A stretch of 64,000 nt of DNA from Herpetosiphon giganteus (lineage in GTDB: Bacteria; Chloroflexota; Chloroflexia; Chloroflexales; Herpetosiphonaceae). The stretch is taken from NCBI RefSeq assembly GCF_016907925.1, contig NZ_JAFBCZ010000007.1, positions 124,001-188,000 of the forward strand, in the 5' to 3' direction. This document shows positions 27,039-34,730 of the stretch, piece by piece; the stretch's first letter is position 1; each line of letters starts with the position of its first letter. The translations under genes and the position numbers were made by a program. The notes beneath the pieces were generated by a model, which did not search any database, was not told where the DNA came from, and saw only the letters and a program-made list of their open reading frames with translations.

Positions 27039-28226
27039 ATGACGATGCAAGAGCATACCAACGATCCCGCCTTGGACTTCTACCAATTTGATTTGCTGTT
27101 AACGCCTGAAGAGCGCGAAGTCCGTGATCGGGTGCGCAGCTTTATGCAGCGTGAAGTTAAGCCAATCATCAACGAATATTGGGAGAAGGGCGAATTTCCG
27201 TTCGAATTGATTCCCAAATTGGCTGAACTCAAGGTCTGTGGCGGCACGATTCAGGGCTATGGCTGCCCAGGTTTATCGAGCGTGGCAACCGGCTTGGTTG
27301 CTGCCGAAATGGCCAAGGTCGATGGCTCGGTCTGTACCTTTTTTGGCGTAACCAGTGGCTTGGCCATGTCGAGTATCTATTATTGTGGCTCGGAAGCCCA
27401 AAAAGAATATTGGTTGCCCAAATTGGCCTCGATGGAAAAAATTGGCGCATTCGCCCTCACCGAGCCAAATAACGGCTCAGATGCTTCGCATATTCAAACT
27501 ACAGCGCGGCTTGAAGGCGACCACTATGTGCTCAACGGCGAAAAACGCTGGATTGGTAATGCCTCGTTTGCCGATGTGATTATTGTTTGGGCACGCGATG
27601 AAGCAACCAACCAAGTTAGTGGCTTTTTGGTCGAAAAAGATACACCTGGTTTTGAAGCGACCGTGATGCACGGCAAAATTGCCAAGCGCGCGCTGTGGAA
27701 TGCCGAAATCAAACTCGATAATTGTCGCATTCCCGCTAGCAATCGGCTTGAAAAAGCCCGCTCCTTCAAAGATACTGCGGTTGTGTTGGCCAACACTCGC
27801 TTTGGTGTTGCCTGGGAAGGCGTTGGCCATGCCCAAGCTGCCTACGAAATGGCTTTGCGTTACAGTCAAGAACGCAAGCAATTTGGCAAGCCAATTGCTG
27901 GCTATCAACTCATTCAAGAAAAATTGGTCAAGATGTTGGCCGAAGTTGTAGCCATGGAATTGACCACCTGGCGCTTGAGCGTGCTGCGCGACCAAGGTTT
28001 GATGACCGATGGTCAATCGTCGCTGGCCAAGATGAACAATTCGGCCAAGGCCCGTCAAATTGTGGCGCTGGGCCGCGAAATCTTTGGCGGCAACGGCCTG
28101 TTGCTCGAAAACCATATTGCCCGCCATTTTGCTGATATGGAAGCGGTGTATACCTACGAGGGCAGCAACGAGATCAATACGCTCGTCGTTGGACGCGAAA
28201 TTACTGGTGTGGCCGCCTTCGTCTAA
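27039..28226 (+). CDS. Acyl-CoA dehydrogenase, glutaryl-CoA dehydrogenase-like
   Basis: A FAD enzyme that oxidises an acyl-CoA thioester at the alpha-beta bond. The 395-residue protein has FALTEPNNGSDASHIQTTA (FAD and substrate loop), RWIGNASFADVIIVWARD, the helix YSQERKQFGKPIAGYQLIQEKL, EIFGGNGLLLENHIARHFAD, and YTYEGSNEIN. In the last, the Glu after Tyr sits at the catalytic base position of the glutaryl-CoA and short-chain branch. The long N-terminal segment and the GGNGLL loop resemble glutaryl-CoA dehydrogenases most, but substrate specificity cannot be fixed from sequence. It stands alone, without an ETF or thiolase gene. Confidence 0.85.
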   Translation: MTMQEHTNDPALDFYQFDLLLTPEEREVRDRVRSFMQREVKPIINEYWEKGEFPFELIPKLAELKVCGGTIQGYGCPGLSSVATGLVAAEMAKVDGSVCTFFGVTSGLAMSSIYYCGSEAQKEYWLPKLASMEKIGAFALTEPNNGSDASHIQTTARLEGDHYVLNGEKRWIGNASFADVIIVWARDEATNQVSGFLVEKDTPGFEATVMHGKIAKRALWNAEIKLDNCRIPASNRLEKARSFKDTAVVLANTRFGVAWEGVGHAQAAYEMALRYSQERKQFGKPIAGYQLIQEKLVKMLAEVVAMELTTWRLSVLRDQGLMTDGQSSLAKMNNSAKARQIVALGREIFGGNGLLLENHIARHFADMEAVYTYEGSNEINTLVVGREITGVAAFV

Positions 28227-28247
28227 ATCGCCATCAATTCGGGTTTT

Positions 28248-28275
28248 CAATCGCAGGCCACTTGGTCTGCGATTG
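28248..28275 (+). terminator. Hairpin after acyl-CoA dehydrogenase
   Basis: CAATCGCAG (28248-28256) pairs perfectly with CTGCGATTG (28267-28275) across a 10-base loop, 21 bases after the stop. There is no T run. Confidence 0.5.
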
Positions 28276-28358
28276 GGCGTTAAATTGCATCAAATGGCCG
28301 ATGTTGAATTGGCGACTGTTGGATATGCTCACAGCTTGATAGATTACAGGAGCAGCCA

Positions 28359-28982
28359 ATGTCGATTCAAAATGCCTACAATCAATGGGCCACGAGCTAT
28401 GATAGCGACCATAACCGAACCCGCGACCTTGATCAGCAATTGATGCGTGAGCTGTTGCAGGGCCAAGAGTATCAAGCAATTTTGGAGTTGGGCTGTGGCA
28501 CGGGCAAAAATACGCAGTTTTTTAGCACGCTTGGCGCTGAAGTAGTGGCGCTCGATTTTTCAGCAGGCATGCTTGCACAAGCCCGCAGCAAAATCAACGC
28601 AAGCCATGTGCACTTTCAGCAGGCCGATTTAACTCAAGCATGGCCAGTTGCTAGCGGCCATTTCGATTTGGTGGTGACGAATTTGGTGCTTGAGCATTTG
28701 GCCGATCTCGATCATTTTTTCGCTCAAGCCAGCCAAGCTATGAGTGTCAACGGGCAATTAGTCGTTTCTGAATTACACCCGTTTCGCCAGTATCAAGGCT
28801 CGCAAGCTCGCTTCCAAGGCCAAGAAGGTATCATTCAGGTTCCGGCTTTTACCCATCATATCAGCGATTTTTTGCTGGCGGCGGCCAAGGCTGGCTTGCA
28901 GTTGAGCCAATTGCACGAACATTGGCATACCGATGATCTGAATCAACCCCCGCGTTTGCTCACGTTGCGCTGGCACAAATAG
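28359..28982 (+). CDS. SAM-dependent class I methyltransferase
   Basis: A 207-residue methyltransferase of the UbiE/BioC-like type. Motif I is ILELGCGTGKNTQFF, motif II the acidic VVALDFSAGML, motif post-I/III HFDLVVTNLVLEHLADLDHFF, followed by VNGQLVVSELHPFRQYQG. The HPFR after the fourth strand is typical of a subgroup acting on small molecules. The substrate is unknown and no pathway neighbours help. AGGAG lies 8 bases before the ATG. Confidence 0.85.
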   Translation: MSIQNAYNQWATSYDSDHNRTRDLDQQLMRELLQGQEYQAILELGCGTGKNTQFFSTLGAEVVALDFSAGMLAQARSKINASHVHFQQADLTQAWPVASGHFDLVVTNLVLEHLADLDHFFAQASQAMSVNGQLVVSELHPFRQYQGSQARFQGQEGIIQVPAFTHHISDFLLAAAKAGLQLSQLHEHWHTDDLNQPPRLLTLRWHK

Positions 28983-29110
28983 GCGAACGCTGGCAGAGAT
29001 TGTGCTAACAATCACCATTAATTGCAGCGCTTGAAACACCACTCCAACCAAGTGCGTAGAAGCGCCAACATACTCTCAGCAGAATCTCAGCTTACTCGCC
29101 CCTGCAACTA

Positions 29111-29139
29111 TTCACAAAAGCCCTGAGATCGTCTAGACT
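29111..29139 (+). promoter_or_regulatory. Candidate promoter of the TPR kinase gene
   Basis: TTCACA at 29111-29116 and TAGACT at 29134-29139 are 17 bases apart, about 37 bases before the ATG at 29176. The matches are 5 of 6 and 4 of 6. The rest of 28983-29160 shows nothing else. Confidence 0.4.
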
Positions 29140-29175
29140 GAGCCGACACAATGAATTATTGTGAGGTCTTTTTAT

Positions 29176-31863
29176 ATGCAAGATCCCCAGTTGATTGGGC
29201 GCATGCTCAATCATTTCAAAATTGTTGATAAACTTGGTCAGGGTGGGATGGCGATGGTCTATCGCGCCTACCAAGAAAACCTCAATCGCACAGTGGCACT
29301 CAAATTGTTGCCGCCAGAGATGACCTTTGACCAAAGTTATATTGCACGCTTTCAGCAAGAGGCTCGGGCAGCAGCTGGGCTTGAACATACCCATATTGTG
29401 CCAATCTACGAAACAGGCCAAGCTGAAGGCTTTTACTATATCGTGATGAAATACATTGAGGGCAACACGCTCAAGGAAAATATTGAGCAAGAAGCCCCCA
29501 TGTCGGTCAATCGCGTGCTGGAGTTGCTTGAGCCAATTGGCAAGGCGCTCGATTATGCCCATAGAAAGGGTGTCATTCACCGTGACATCAAGCCCTCGAA
29601 TGTGATGCTCACGCCAGAAGGTTGGGTCTATTTGACCGACTTTGGTTTGGCACGTGGTGGCAGCAGCGACTCTGGGCTAACCCAAATTGGTACGGTGATG
29701 GGCACGCCTGAATATATGTCGCCGGAGCAGGCGCAAGGCTTGGCAGTGGGTGCGGCCAGCGATTTGTATTCGTTGGCAATTATGGCCTATGAAATGCTGA
29801 CCAAGCAAATGCCATTTGTGGCCAATAATCCCCAAGCAGTGCTGTTGGCGCGGGTTATTCGGGCACCGCGAGCACCAAGCGATTTGGTGCCAACGATGCG
29901 TTCGGCGGTTGAAGATGTGTTGATGAAAGCTTTGGCACGCACGCCCGAAGCACGTTATGCAACCGCTGCTGATTTTTTTGAGGCCTTGCGCCAAGCCAAC
30001 AATGGGGCGCAGCCAAACATTCCTGCAACGCCAGCCTTTGTGCCAAACCAACAACCACAGTATGCGCCAACGCCAAGTTACCCAGCAACTCCGATGAGTA
30101 ACCAACAGGCGGCTGTGCCACCCTATCAGCCAACGCCGCTGAGCAATCAGCAAATTCGGCCTAGCTACCCAAGCAATCCAAGCAATCAACAAGTGCCAAT
30201 GTACAACCAATCGCCGTATGATGGCTATGTGGCGGCTAATACCCAAGCTACCAAGCCAGCGATTATGCCGGTAACCGGCCAAACCGTGCAGTATCATCAG
30301 CAGCCAATTAGCCAACCAAGCCTGGCGGCCTATGCGCCACCCGCTTCGGCCCAGCCCAACAAGCAAAAAATGACGATCTGGATTGGTGTAGGCGTTTTGT
30401 TGTTAATTGCGGCAGTCGTAGGCATTATTTTGGCCAATAGCAGCGATGCCGAAGATATTATTGCCCAAGGCGATGCAGCATTTGAACGGCGTGGCGGCTT
30501 GATCGAAGCGATTAATCTCTACAAAGAAGCAACCGCTGCTGATGATGAGAGCTTCGAAGCGCACGAAAAACTGGCGATTGCTTATCTGATGCGGGGCCAA
30601 ACACCTGATGCAAATGAGGCTATTCGCAAAGCAATTGCGCTTGATGCGAATCAAGCGAGTGGTCATGCGTGGCTCAGCCAAGTGCATTCAGATAATCGCC
30701 AGCATAATGATGCTTTGGCCGAGGCCGAAGAATCAGTACGCTTGGATGGCAATAATCCGTTGGCCTATGTAGCGCGGGCCACTGCTCGCTCTGATGTTGG
30801 CAACGAACTTGGCGATAGCGATTTGCTCAAGCAAGCCTTGGCCGATGCCGATAAATCGATTGAGCTGGCCGCCAATCGGTCGCGCTTTGAACAAGCCATG
30901 GCCTATAGCGCCAAAGGCTATGTGCAGTGGGTCGTCTATCAAGACGAAACCAGCCGCGACGCGGGAGCTGGCAAAGAATATGTCGTCGATGGGATTGATA
31001 ATTTCAATCGGGCGATTGGTTTGCAAGAACAATTGCCGTTGCTGCGCAATAATATTGGCTATTTTTATGCAGAACAAGGGCGAGTTGCGCTCTACTTGGG
31101 CGAATCGGATACCGCTGAGCAGCGTTTTGCCAAAGCCTATCAATCATTCGACGATGCTTTAGCGCTCGACCCGAATTATGGCTTGGCCTTTGCAGGCAAG
31201 GGCTGGACGCAAATTTACGAACGCAAATATGAAGAAGCGCAGCAATTTTTCGATCAGGCGCTTGAGCGTAATCCCAAAGATGCTAATGCATTGAATGGCC
31301 GCGCGTTGACCAATTGGTGGCTTGGCCGCAACAATTCGAGCGACCCGCAGAGCGATTATGAGGCTGCGATTCGCGATTATGAGGCTGCTTTGGCAGGCGC
31401 ACCATCGTGGCTTTCGGTCTATGTTGATTTGGGCTATGTCTATCTTTACGACACCAAAGATACCGATAAAGCGCTTGCAACCTTCAAAAAGGCCTTAGAG
31501 CGCGATCCCGATTACCCAAATGCGATTGCTGGGCTAGCTGATACCTACTATGAAACCCGCTATTATGATGAGGCCTTGAAGCTCTACGAACAAACAATTG
31601 ACCTCAAGCCCGATTTTGCGACCGCCTACCTCGGCAAAGCCAATGTCTTGTACAATAGGAAAGATTACGATGCGGCAATTGATCAATATAGTACCGCACT
31701 CGAATACGATTCCTCGCTTAAAAACGCCTATATCGGCAAAGCCTATTGCTACCAAGGCAAAGGCAATATCGAAGAGGCGCGCAAAGTGCTCGAAGATGGA
31801 ATCGATTCGGTATCGTATAATGATCAATCCGAATTAAAAGCTATATTGGATAAACTAAAATAA
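29176..31863 (+). CDS. Ser/Thr protein kinase with transmembrane segment and TPR receptor domain
   Basis: An 895-residue Hanks-type kinase. The N-terminal kinase domain (about 10-270) has the Gly loop LGQGGMAMVY, the lysine in VALKLLP, catalytic VIHRDIKPSNVML, DFG in LTDFGLARGG, and GTPEYMSPEQAQG. A Pro/Gln/Asn-rich linker spans about 275-390, one membrane helix is at about 399-421, and about ten TPR-like units fill the rest, presumably outside the membrane. I chose the ATG at 29176 because GAGG at 29163-29166 lies 9 bases before it; the GTG at 29161 would place this site inside the gene. The stop overlaps the next ATG (TAATG). Confidence 0.92.
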   Translation: MQDPQLIGRMLNHFKIVDKLGQGGMAMVYRAYQENLNRTVALKLLPPEMTFDQSYIARFQQEARAAAGLEHTHIVPIYETGQAEGFYYIVMKYIEGNTLKENIEQEAPMSVNRVLELLEPIGKALDYAHRKGVIHRDIKPSNVMLTPEGWVYLTDFGLARGGSSDSGLTQIGTVMGTPEYMSPEQAQGLAVGAASDLYSLAIMAYEMLTKQMPFVANNPQAVLLARVIRAPRAPSDLVPTMRSAVEDVLMKALARTPEARYATAADFFEALRQANNGAQPNIPATPAFVPNQQPQYAPTPSYPATPMSNQQAAVPPYQPTPLSNQQIRPSYPSNPSNQQVPMYNQSPYDGYVAANTQATKPAIMPVTGQTVQYHQQPISQPSLAAYAPPASAQPNKQKMTIWIGVGVLLLIAAVVGIILANSSDAEDIIAQGDAAFERRGGLIEAINLYKEATAADDESFEAHEKLAIAYLMRGQTPDANEAIRKAIALDANQASGHAWLSQVHSDNRQHNDALAEAEESVRLDGNNPLAYVARATARSDVGNELGDSDLLKQALADADKSIELAANRSRFEQAMAYSAKGYVQWVVYQDETSRDAGAGKEYVVDGIDNFNRAIGLQEQLPLLRNNIGYFYAEQGRVALYLGESDTAEQRFAKAYQSFDDALALDPNYGLAFAGKGWTQIYERKYEEAQQFFDQALERNPKDANALNGRALTNWWLGRNNSSDPQSDYEAAIRDYEAALAGAPSWLSVYVDLGYVYLYDTKDTDKALATFKKALERDPDYPNAIAGLADTYYETRYYDEALKLYEQTIDLKPDFATAYLGKANVLYNRKDYDAAIDQYSTALEYDSSLKNAYIGKAYCYQGKGNIEEARKVLEDGIDSVSYNDQSELKAILDKLK

Positions 31864-32144
31864 TGCGAGCATTGATTCTTACACTTCCAGCAGTTATCAT
31901 GTGCTGCGGCATCATTTGGATGGCCGCAGCAACTACGTTTTTCGCCAATCGTTCTGGTCGGGTGGCCGACCTGCGCAAATTATTTAGCCAGATGAGCCTT
32001 GGCATTGGAGCGGCGTTTTTAGTTTGGGCAGGGATCGTGATTATGCTCGATATTGTTAAAATTGCCTATCCAACGGTTTTTGCAATTGTTGGCGCGATTT
32101 TTCTGTTCCAAGGTTGGGCATTTAGCCGTTTCAAGCTATTCTAA
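31863..32144 (+). CDS. Small membrane protein, coupled to the TPR kinase
   Basis: A 93-residue protein with three hydrophobic segments (about 4-28, 44-64 and 67-87) and short basic turns. No family recognised. Its ATG shares a base with the kinase stop codon, so it is probably translated with the kinase and may be an accessory membrane partner; this is inferred from position only. The peptide deformylase gene follows after 19 bases. Confidence 0.65.
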   Translation: MRALILTLPAVIMCCGIIWMAAATTFFANRSGRVADLRKLFSQMSLGIGAAFLVWAGIVIMLDIVKIAYPTVFAIVGAIFLFQGWAFSRFKLF

Positions 32145-32163
32145 ACCTATCAAGGAGCCTGCT

Positions 32164-32685
32164 ATGGCGGTTGTATCATTGATCGAGCTTGGAAACCCAT
32201 TGTTACGCCAGCCAGCAACTCCCTTCGCCGACCCAACTAGCCCTGAAGTGGCGCGGATTTTGAATGATATGCGCGATACCTTGACCAATATGCGCCAACG
32301 CATTGGCTATGGCCGAGGTATTGCTGCCCCGCAAATTGGTGTGCTCAAACGCCTGATTCTAATCGATACTCCTGAAACAAATTTGGTTTTGGTCAACCCA
32401 CGTTTTGAGCGCTGGAGCCGCGAGGAAGACGAGCGCTATGAATCGTGTTTTAGTTTTCCTGGCATTTGGGGGCTGGTGCAACGCCCGCTTGGCGTAACCG
32501 TTGTCGCCTATACCCTGGCTGGTGAAGAGCAACGGATCGAAGCTACAGGCAGCCTCTCGCGAATTATCCAGCACGAAATGGATCATCTTGATGGCTTTGT
32601 GTGGCTCGATCGCAACCCCGATTTGCATAGCCTCTGCACCACTCAAGAATATGAAAAACGCTACGTTAGCCGCGAATCACATTAA
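32164..32685 (+). CDS. def: Peptide deformylase with variant motif 2
   Basis: Peptide deformylase removes the formyl group from nascent proteins, using a metal ion. From the ATG at 32164 (AAGGAG 6-8 bases upstream) it has 173 residues. Motif 1 is GRGIAAPQIG (50-59), motif 2 is ESCFS (93-97) instead of EGCLS, and motif 3 is HEMDH (137-141). The metal-binding Cys95 and both His are present. The Gly-to-Ser and Leu-to-Phe changes in motif 2 are uncommon in main housekeeping copies, so this may be a secondary deformylase. Its last 9 bases overlap the end of the convergent minus-strand gene. Confidence 0.88.
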   Translation: MAVVSLIELGNPLLRQPATPFADPTSPEVARILNDMRDTLTNMRQRIGYGRGIAAPQIGVLKRLILIDTPETNLVLVNPRFERWSREEDERYESCFSFPGIWGLVQRPLGVTVVAYTLAGEEQRIEATGSLSRIIQHEMDHLDGFVWLDRNPDLHSLCTTQEYEKRYVSRESH

Positions 32686-33024
32686 TTGCTTGAGCATGGT
32701 TTGGGCTACTTGAGCCGCAAGCTGCGCATGGCGATCATCAATTCCATAGACTGCAATATAGATTGTAATCTCGGCCTTGGTTGCAGCAGCCAATGGCTTG
32801 GGTGCATTGCTCCACGAATTATGACCGTTGGCCTCGGTGCGCGAAACATAACCCACCTGATCGCCTGTATCCATCATTAATTTACAATGGCCAAGCCACT
32901 CAGGCGCGGCGGTGCAAATGCACTCGTCGGCGGCTTGCAAGGCAGCTTCAAACAGCGCTTGCATCTGGTTGGTTGCTGCAAGTTCGAGTTGTTCAACAAT
33001 CGTTGCTGCGCCAATTTCTAGCAT
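32677..33024 (-). CDS. Unknown protein next to CobW GTPase
   Basis: A 115-residue protein with no family I recognise. It begins with an Ala/Glu-rich helical region, then ECICTAAPEWLGHCKLM, a Cys-x-Cys and His-Cys cluster that could hold a metal, then a segment ending TIYIAVYGIDDRHAQ. It lies 12 bases downstream of the CobW-like gene and is probably cotranscribed with it. GGAG sits before the ATG. Metal binding is a guess from the Cys/His pattern. Confidence 0.6.
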   Translation of the reverse strand: MLEIGAATIVEQLELAATNQMQALFEAALQAADECICTAAPEWLGHCKLMMDTGDQVGYVSRTEANGHNSWSNAPKPLAAATKAEITIYIAVYGIDDRHAQLAAQVAQTMLKQLM

Positions 33025-33036
33025 GTGGTTGCTCCT

Positions 33037-33645
33037 TTAGCGCAATGGCTCACTAAATGCCCGTAGCATCAAGGTGGTTGCCGCTGGGTCATCGGCAGTA
33101 AACGGAATCACTGGTACATCGGGGCGCAAACTGCGAATCTCGGCAGCGACATGCTCCAGTACGCTTGGCTCTACTAAATCGCTTTTGGGCAATACAATCA
33201 CATCGGCAATATTAATTTGGCCACGCAATAAATCACCTAAGCCATAGCTATCGTGCCACATTTTGCCAAAGCGCACCGGATCGACCAAGGCAATAAAGCG
33301 CCAATTGATTTGGCTGATCATTGGGTGTTGCAAACTGGCTTTGAGCAATTCAGGCTTGGCAATCCCACTGGCTTCGAGCAGCAGCCAATCTGGCTCATAA
33401 TGCTCGCTCAAGCGCTGCACTGTAATTTGCAAAGGCAAGGCCAAATCGCAACACACACAGCCAGCCCGCAATTCGCGCACGGTCATGCCCTGCGATTGCA
33501 AATAGCGGCCATCGATGCCGACGCTCCCGCGCTCGTTTTCGATAATCGCCACATACTCGCCCCGATCAGCCAAAGCATTGGCGACCGCCAAGAGCAAGGT
33601 TGTTTTGCCTGTTCCCAAAAAGCCAGTTAATACCGCCGCGCGCAT
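33037..33645 (-). CDS. CobW/COG0523-family GTPase, short form
   Basis: A metal chaperone-type G3E GTPase. Walker A is GFLGTGKTT (8-16), the metal-binding GCVCC is at 62-66, LLLEASGIAKPELL follows Walker B, and LPKSDLVEP replaces the usual NKxD. At 202 residues it contains only the GTPase domain; typical members have a C-terminal beta domain of 80-150 residues, absent here. COG0523 proteins deliver zinc, cobalt or other metals to target proteins. The neighbouring Cys/His protein might be a partner. A GGAGGG ribosome site precedes the ATG. Confidence 0.85.
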   Translation of the reverse strand: MRAAVLTGFLGTGKTTLLLAVANALADRGEYVAIIENERGSVGIDGRYLQSQGMTVRELRAGCVCCDLALPLQITVQRLSEHYEPDWLLLEASGIAKPELLKASLQHPMISQINWRFIALVDPVRFGKMWHDSYGLGDLLRGQINIADVIVLPKSDLVEPSVLEHVAAEIRSLRPDVPVIPFTADDPAATTLMLRAFSEPLR

Positions 33646-33675
33646 GGCCGTGCCCTCCGCTGAATCACCTTGGTA

Positions 33676-34698
33676 TTATAGACCATGTGCTTGGCGAAAT
33701 GCCGCCTCAGTCGCCGCCAATAATGCCTCGCGCTGCTCCAAGGGCAAGTGATATTCGTGGTGTTTTAGTGTGTCGGCGGGGATTTGAATTACTTGGGCCT
33801 GGCTTTTGTCGAGAATCTTAGCCAAAAAATCAAATGCTTGATTCTGATGATCGCCGAGTAATTGAGTTTTGATTACTTCCCAAGCAGCTGCATAGTCTAC
33901 GCTGGGTAAGATTACTTGCTGATCAACGATTTGCTGATAGTGGCTAAAATCATAGCCATAGTGGTACAAGCGCCAGCCAGGCCAAGGATGCGGCAACAAT
34001 TGCAGGTTTGCGTTAAGCTCAGCACTCCAGACATGCACAACCTGCTGTTGCAGATCAAGATGCAAACAATCAACTAACTCTTTATGCATCAAACTCAAAT
34101 CAAATGTTTGATAGATTAAATGCTGCTGTAAACCATCAAAAGCTTGCAGCGGTGCATAGAGCAAATTAAATATATCTTCTTGTAAAGGAAAGAAATACAC
34201 TTGGCCATCATTAAAACGGATACTGAGCAATGTCGATAACGGTGTAGTCGGCGTAGCCAAATCAAGGTTTGCGACTACTCCATAAGCGAAGCACTCTTTT
34301 CGAGCTTCTGATAAAGAAAAGTGTTGACAAAAATCGTGCAAAATTCCAAGATACGCAGCAAAATCGTATAGCTCACTATAGGCCCATTGAATCTTCCAGC
34401 CAGGCCATTGATAGCCCATACATTCGATAAAAACTGCTTGGAATGAGAGATTCGATGAAATATAATTGCCGCCAAAGAGCAATACCACCTGCTCAAACGG
34501 ATCAATCAAAACGCCACCTTCTGCATAGACCGGATTAGTCCATTGATCTGGCTCGCGTTGGGCTTGCAGGCGAATAAGTTTGAGGGCGTGTTCCAGCCCC
34601 CAAAAAACCTGAAACGGCAAAGTATTGGCGATCCAATGATCGTAATACAGCTCATAGCCGGTTTCGGTCACGATAACTAAATTGGCGCGATGCCCCAT
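33676..34698 (-). CDS. Unknown protein, 340 residues
   Basis: I recognise no family. The protein is soluble, acidic and rich in Trp, Tyr and His (it begins MGHRANLVIVTETGYELYYD), with several WxGW/WPGW elements (YQWPGWKIQW, HPWPGWRLYH) that recur twice and hint at an internal duplication. GGGAG lies 7 bases before the ATG. It sits between the LuxR-type regulator upstream and the CobW GTPase downstream, all on the minus strand with gaps of about 30 bases. The style resembles large lineage-specific families of Herpetosiphon-like genomes. Confidence 0.6.
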   Translation of the reverse strand: MGHRANLVIVTETGYELYYDHWIANTLPFQVFWGLEHALKLIRLQAQREPDQWTNPVYAEGGVLIDPFEQVVLLFGGNYISSNLSFQAVFIECMGYQWPGWKIQWAYSELYDFAAYLGILHDFCQHFSLSEARKECFAYGVVANLDLATPTTPLSTLLSIRFNDGQVYFFPLQEDIFNLLYAPLQAFDGLQQHLIYQTFDLSLMHKELVDCLHLDLQQQVVHVWSAELNANLQLLPHPWPGWRLYHYGYDFSHYQQIVDQQVILPSVDYAAAWEVIKTQLLGDHQNQAFDFLAKILDKSQAQVIQIPADTLKHHEYHLPLEQREALLAATEAAFRQAHGL

Positions 34699-34730
34699 AG
34701 TGTTCTCCCTGAACTCATTATTTTGGTTGG

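Noticed and set aside
32053-32163. Longer peptide deformylase start
   Set aside because: The extension lies inside the upstream membrane-protein gene in another frame, and AAGGAG with ATG 32164 fits the normal N-terminus.
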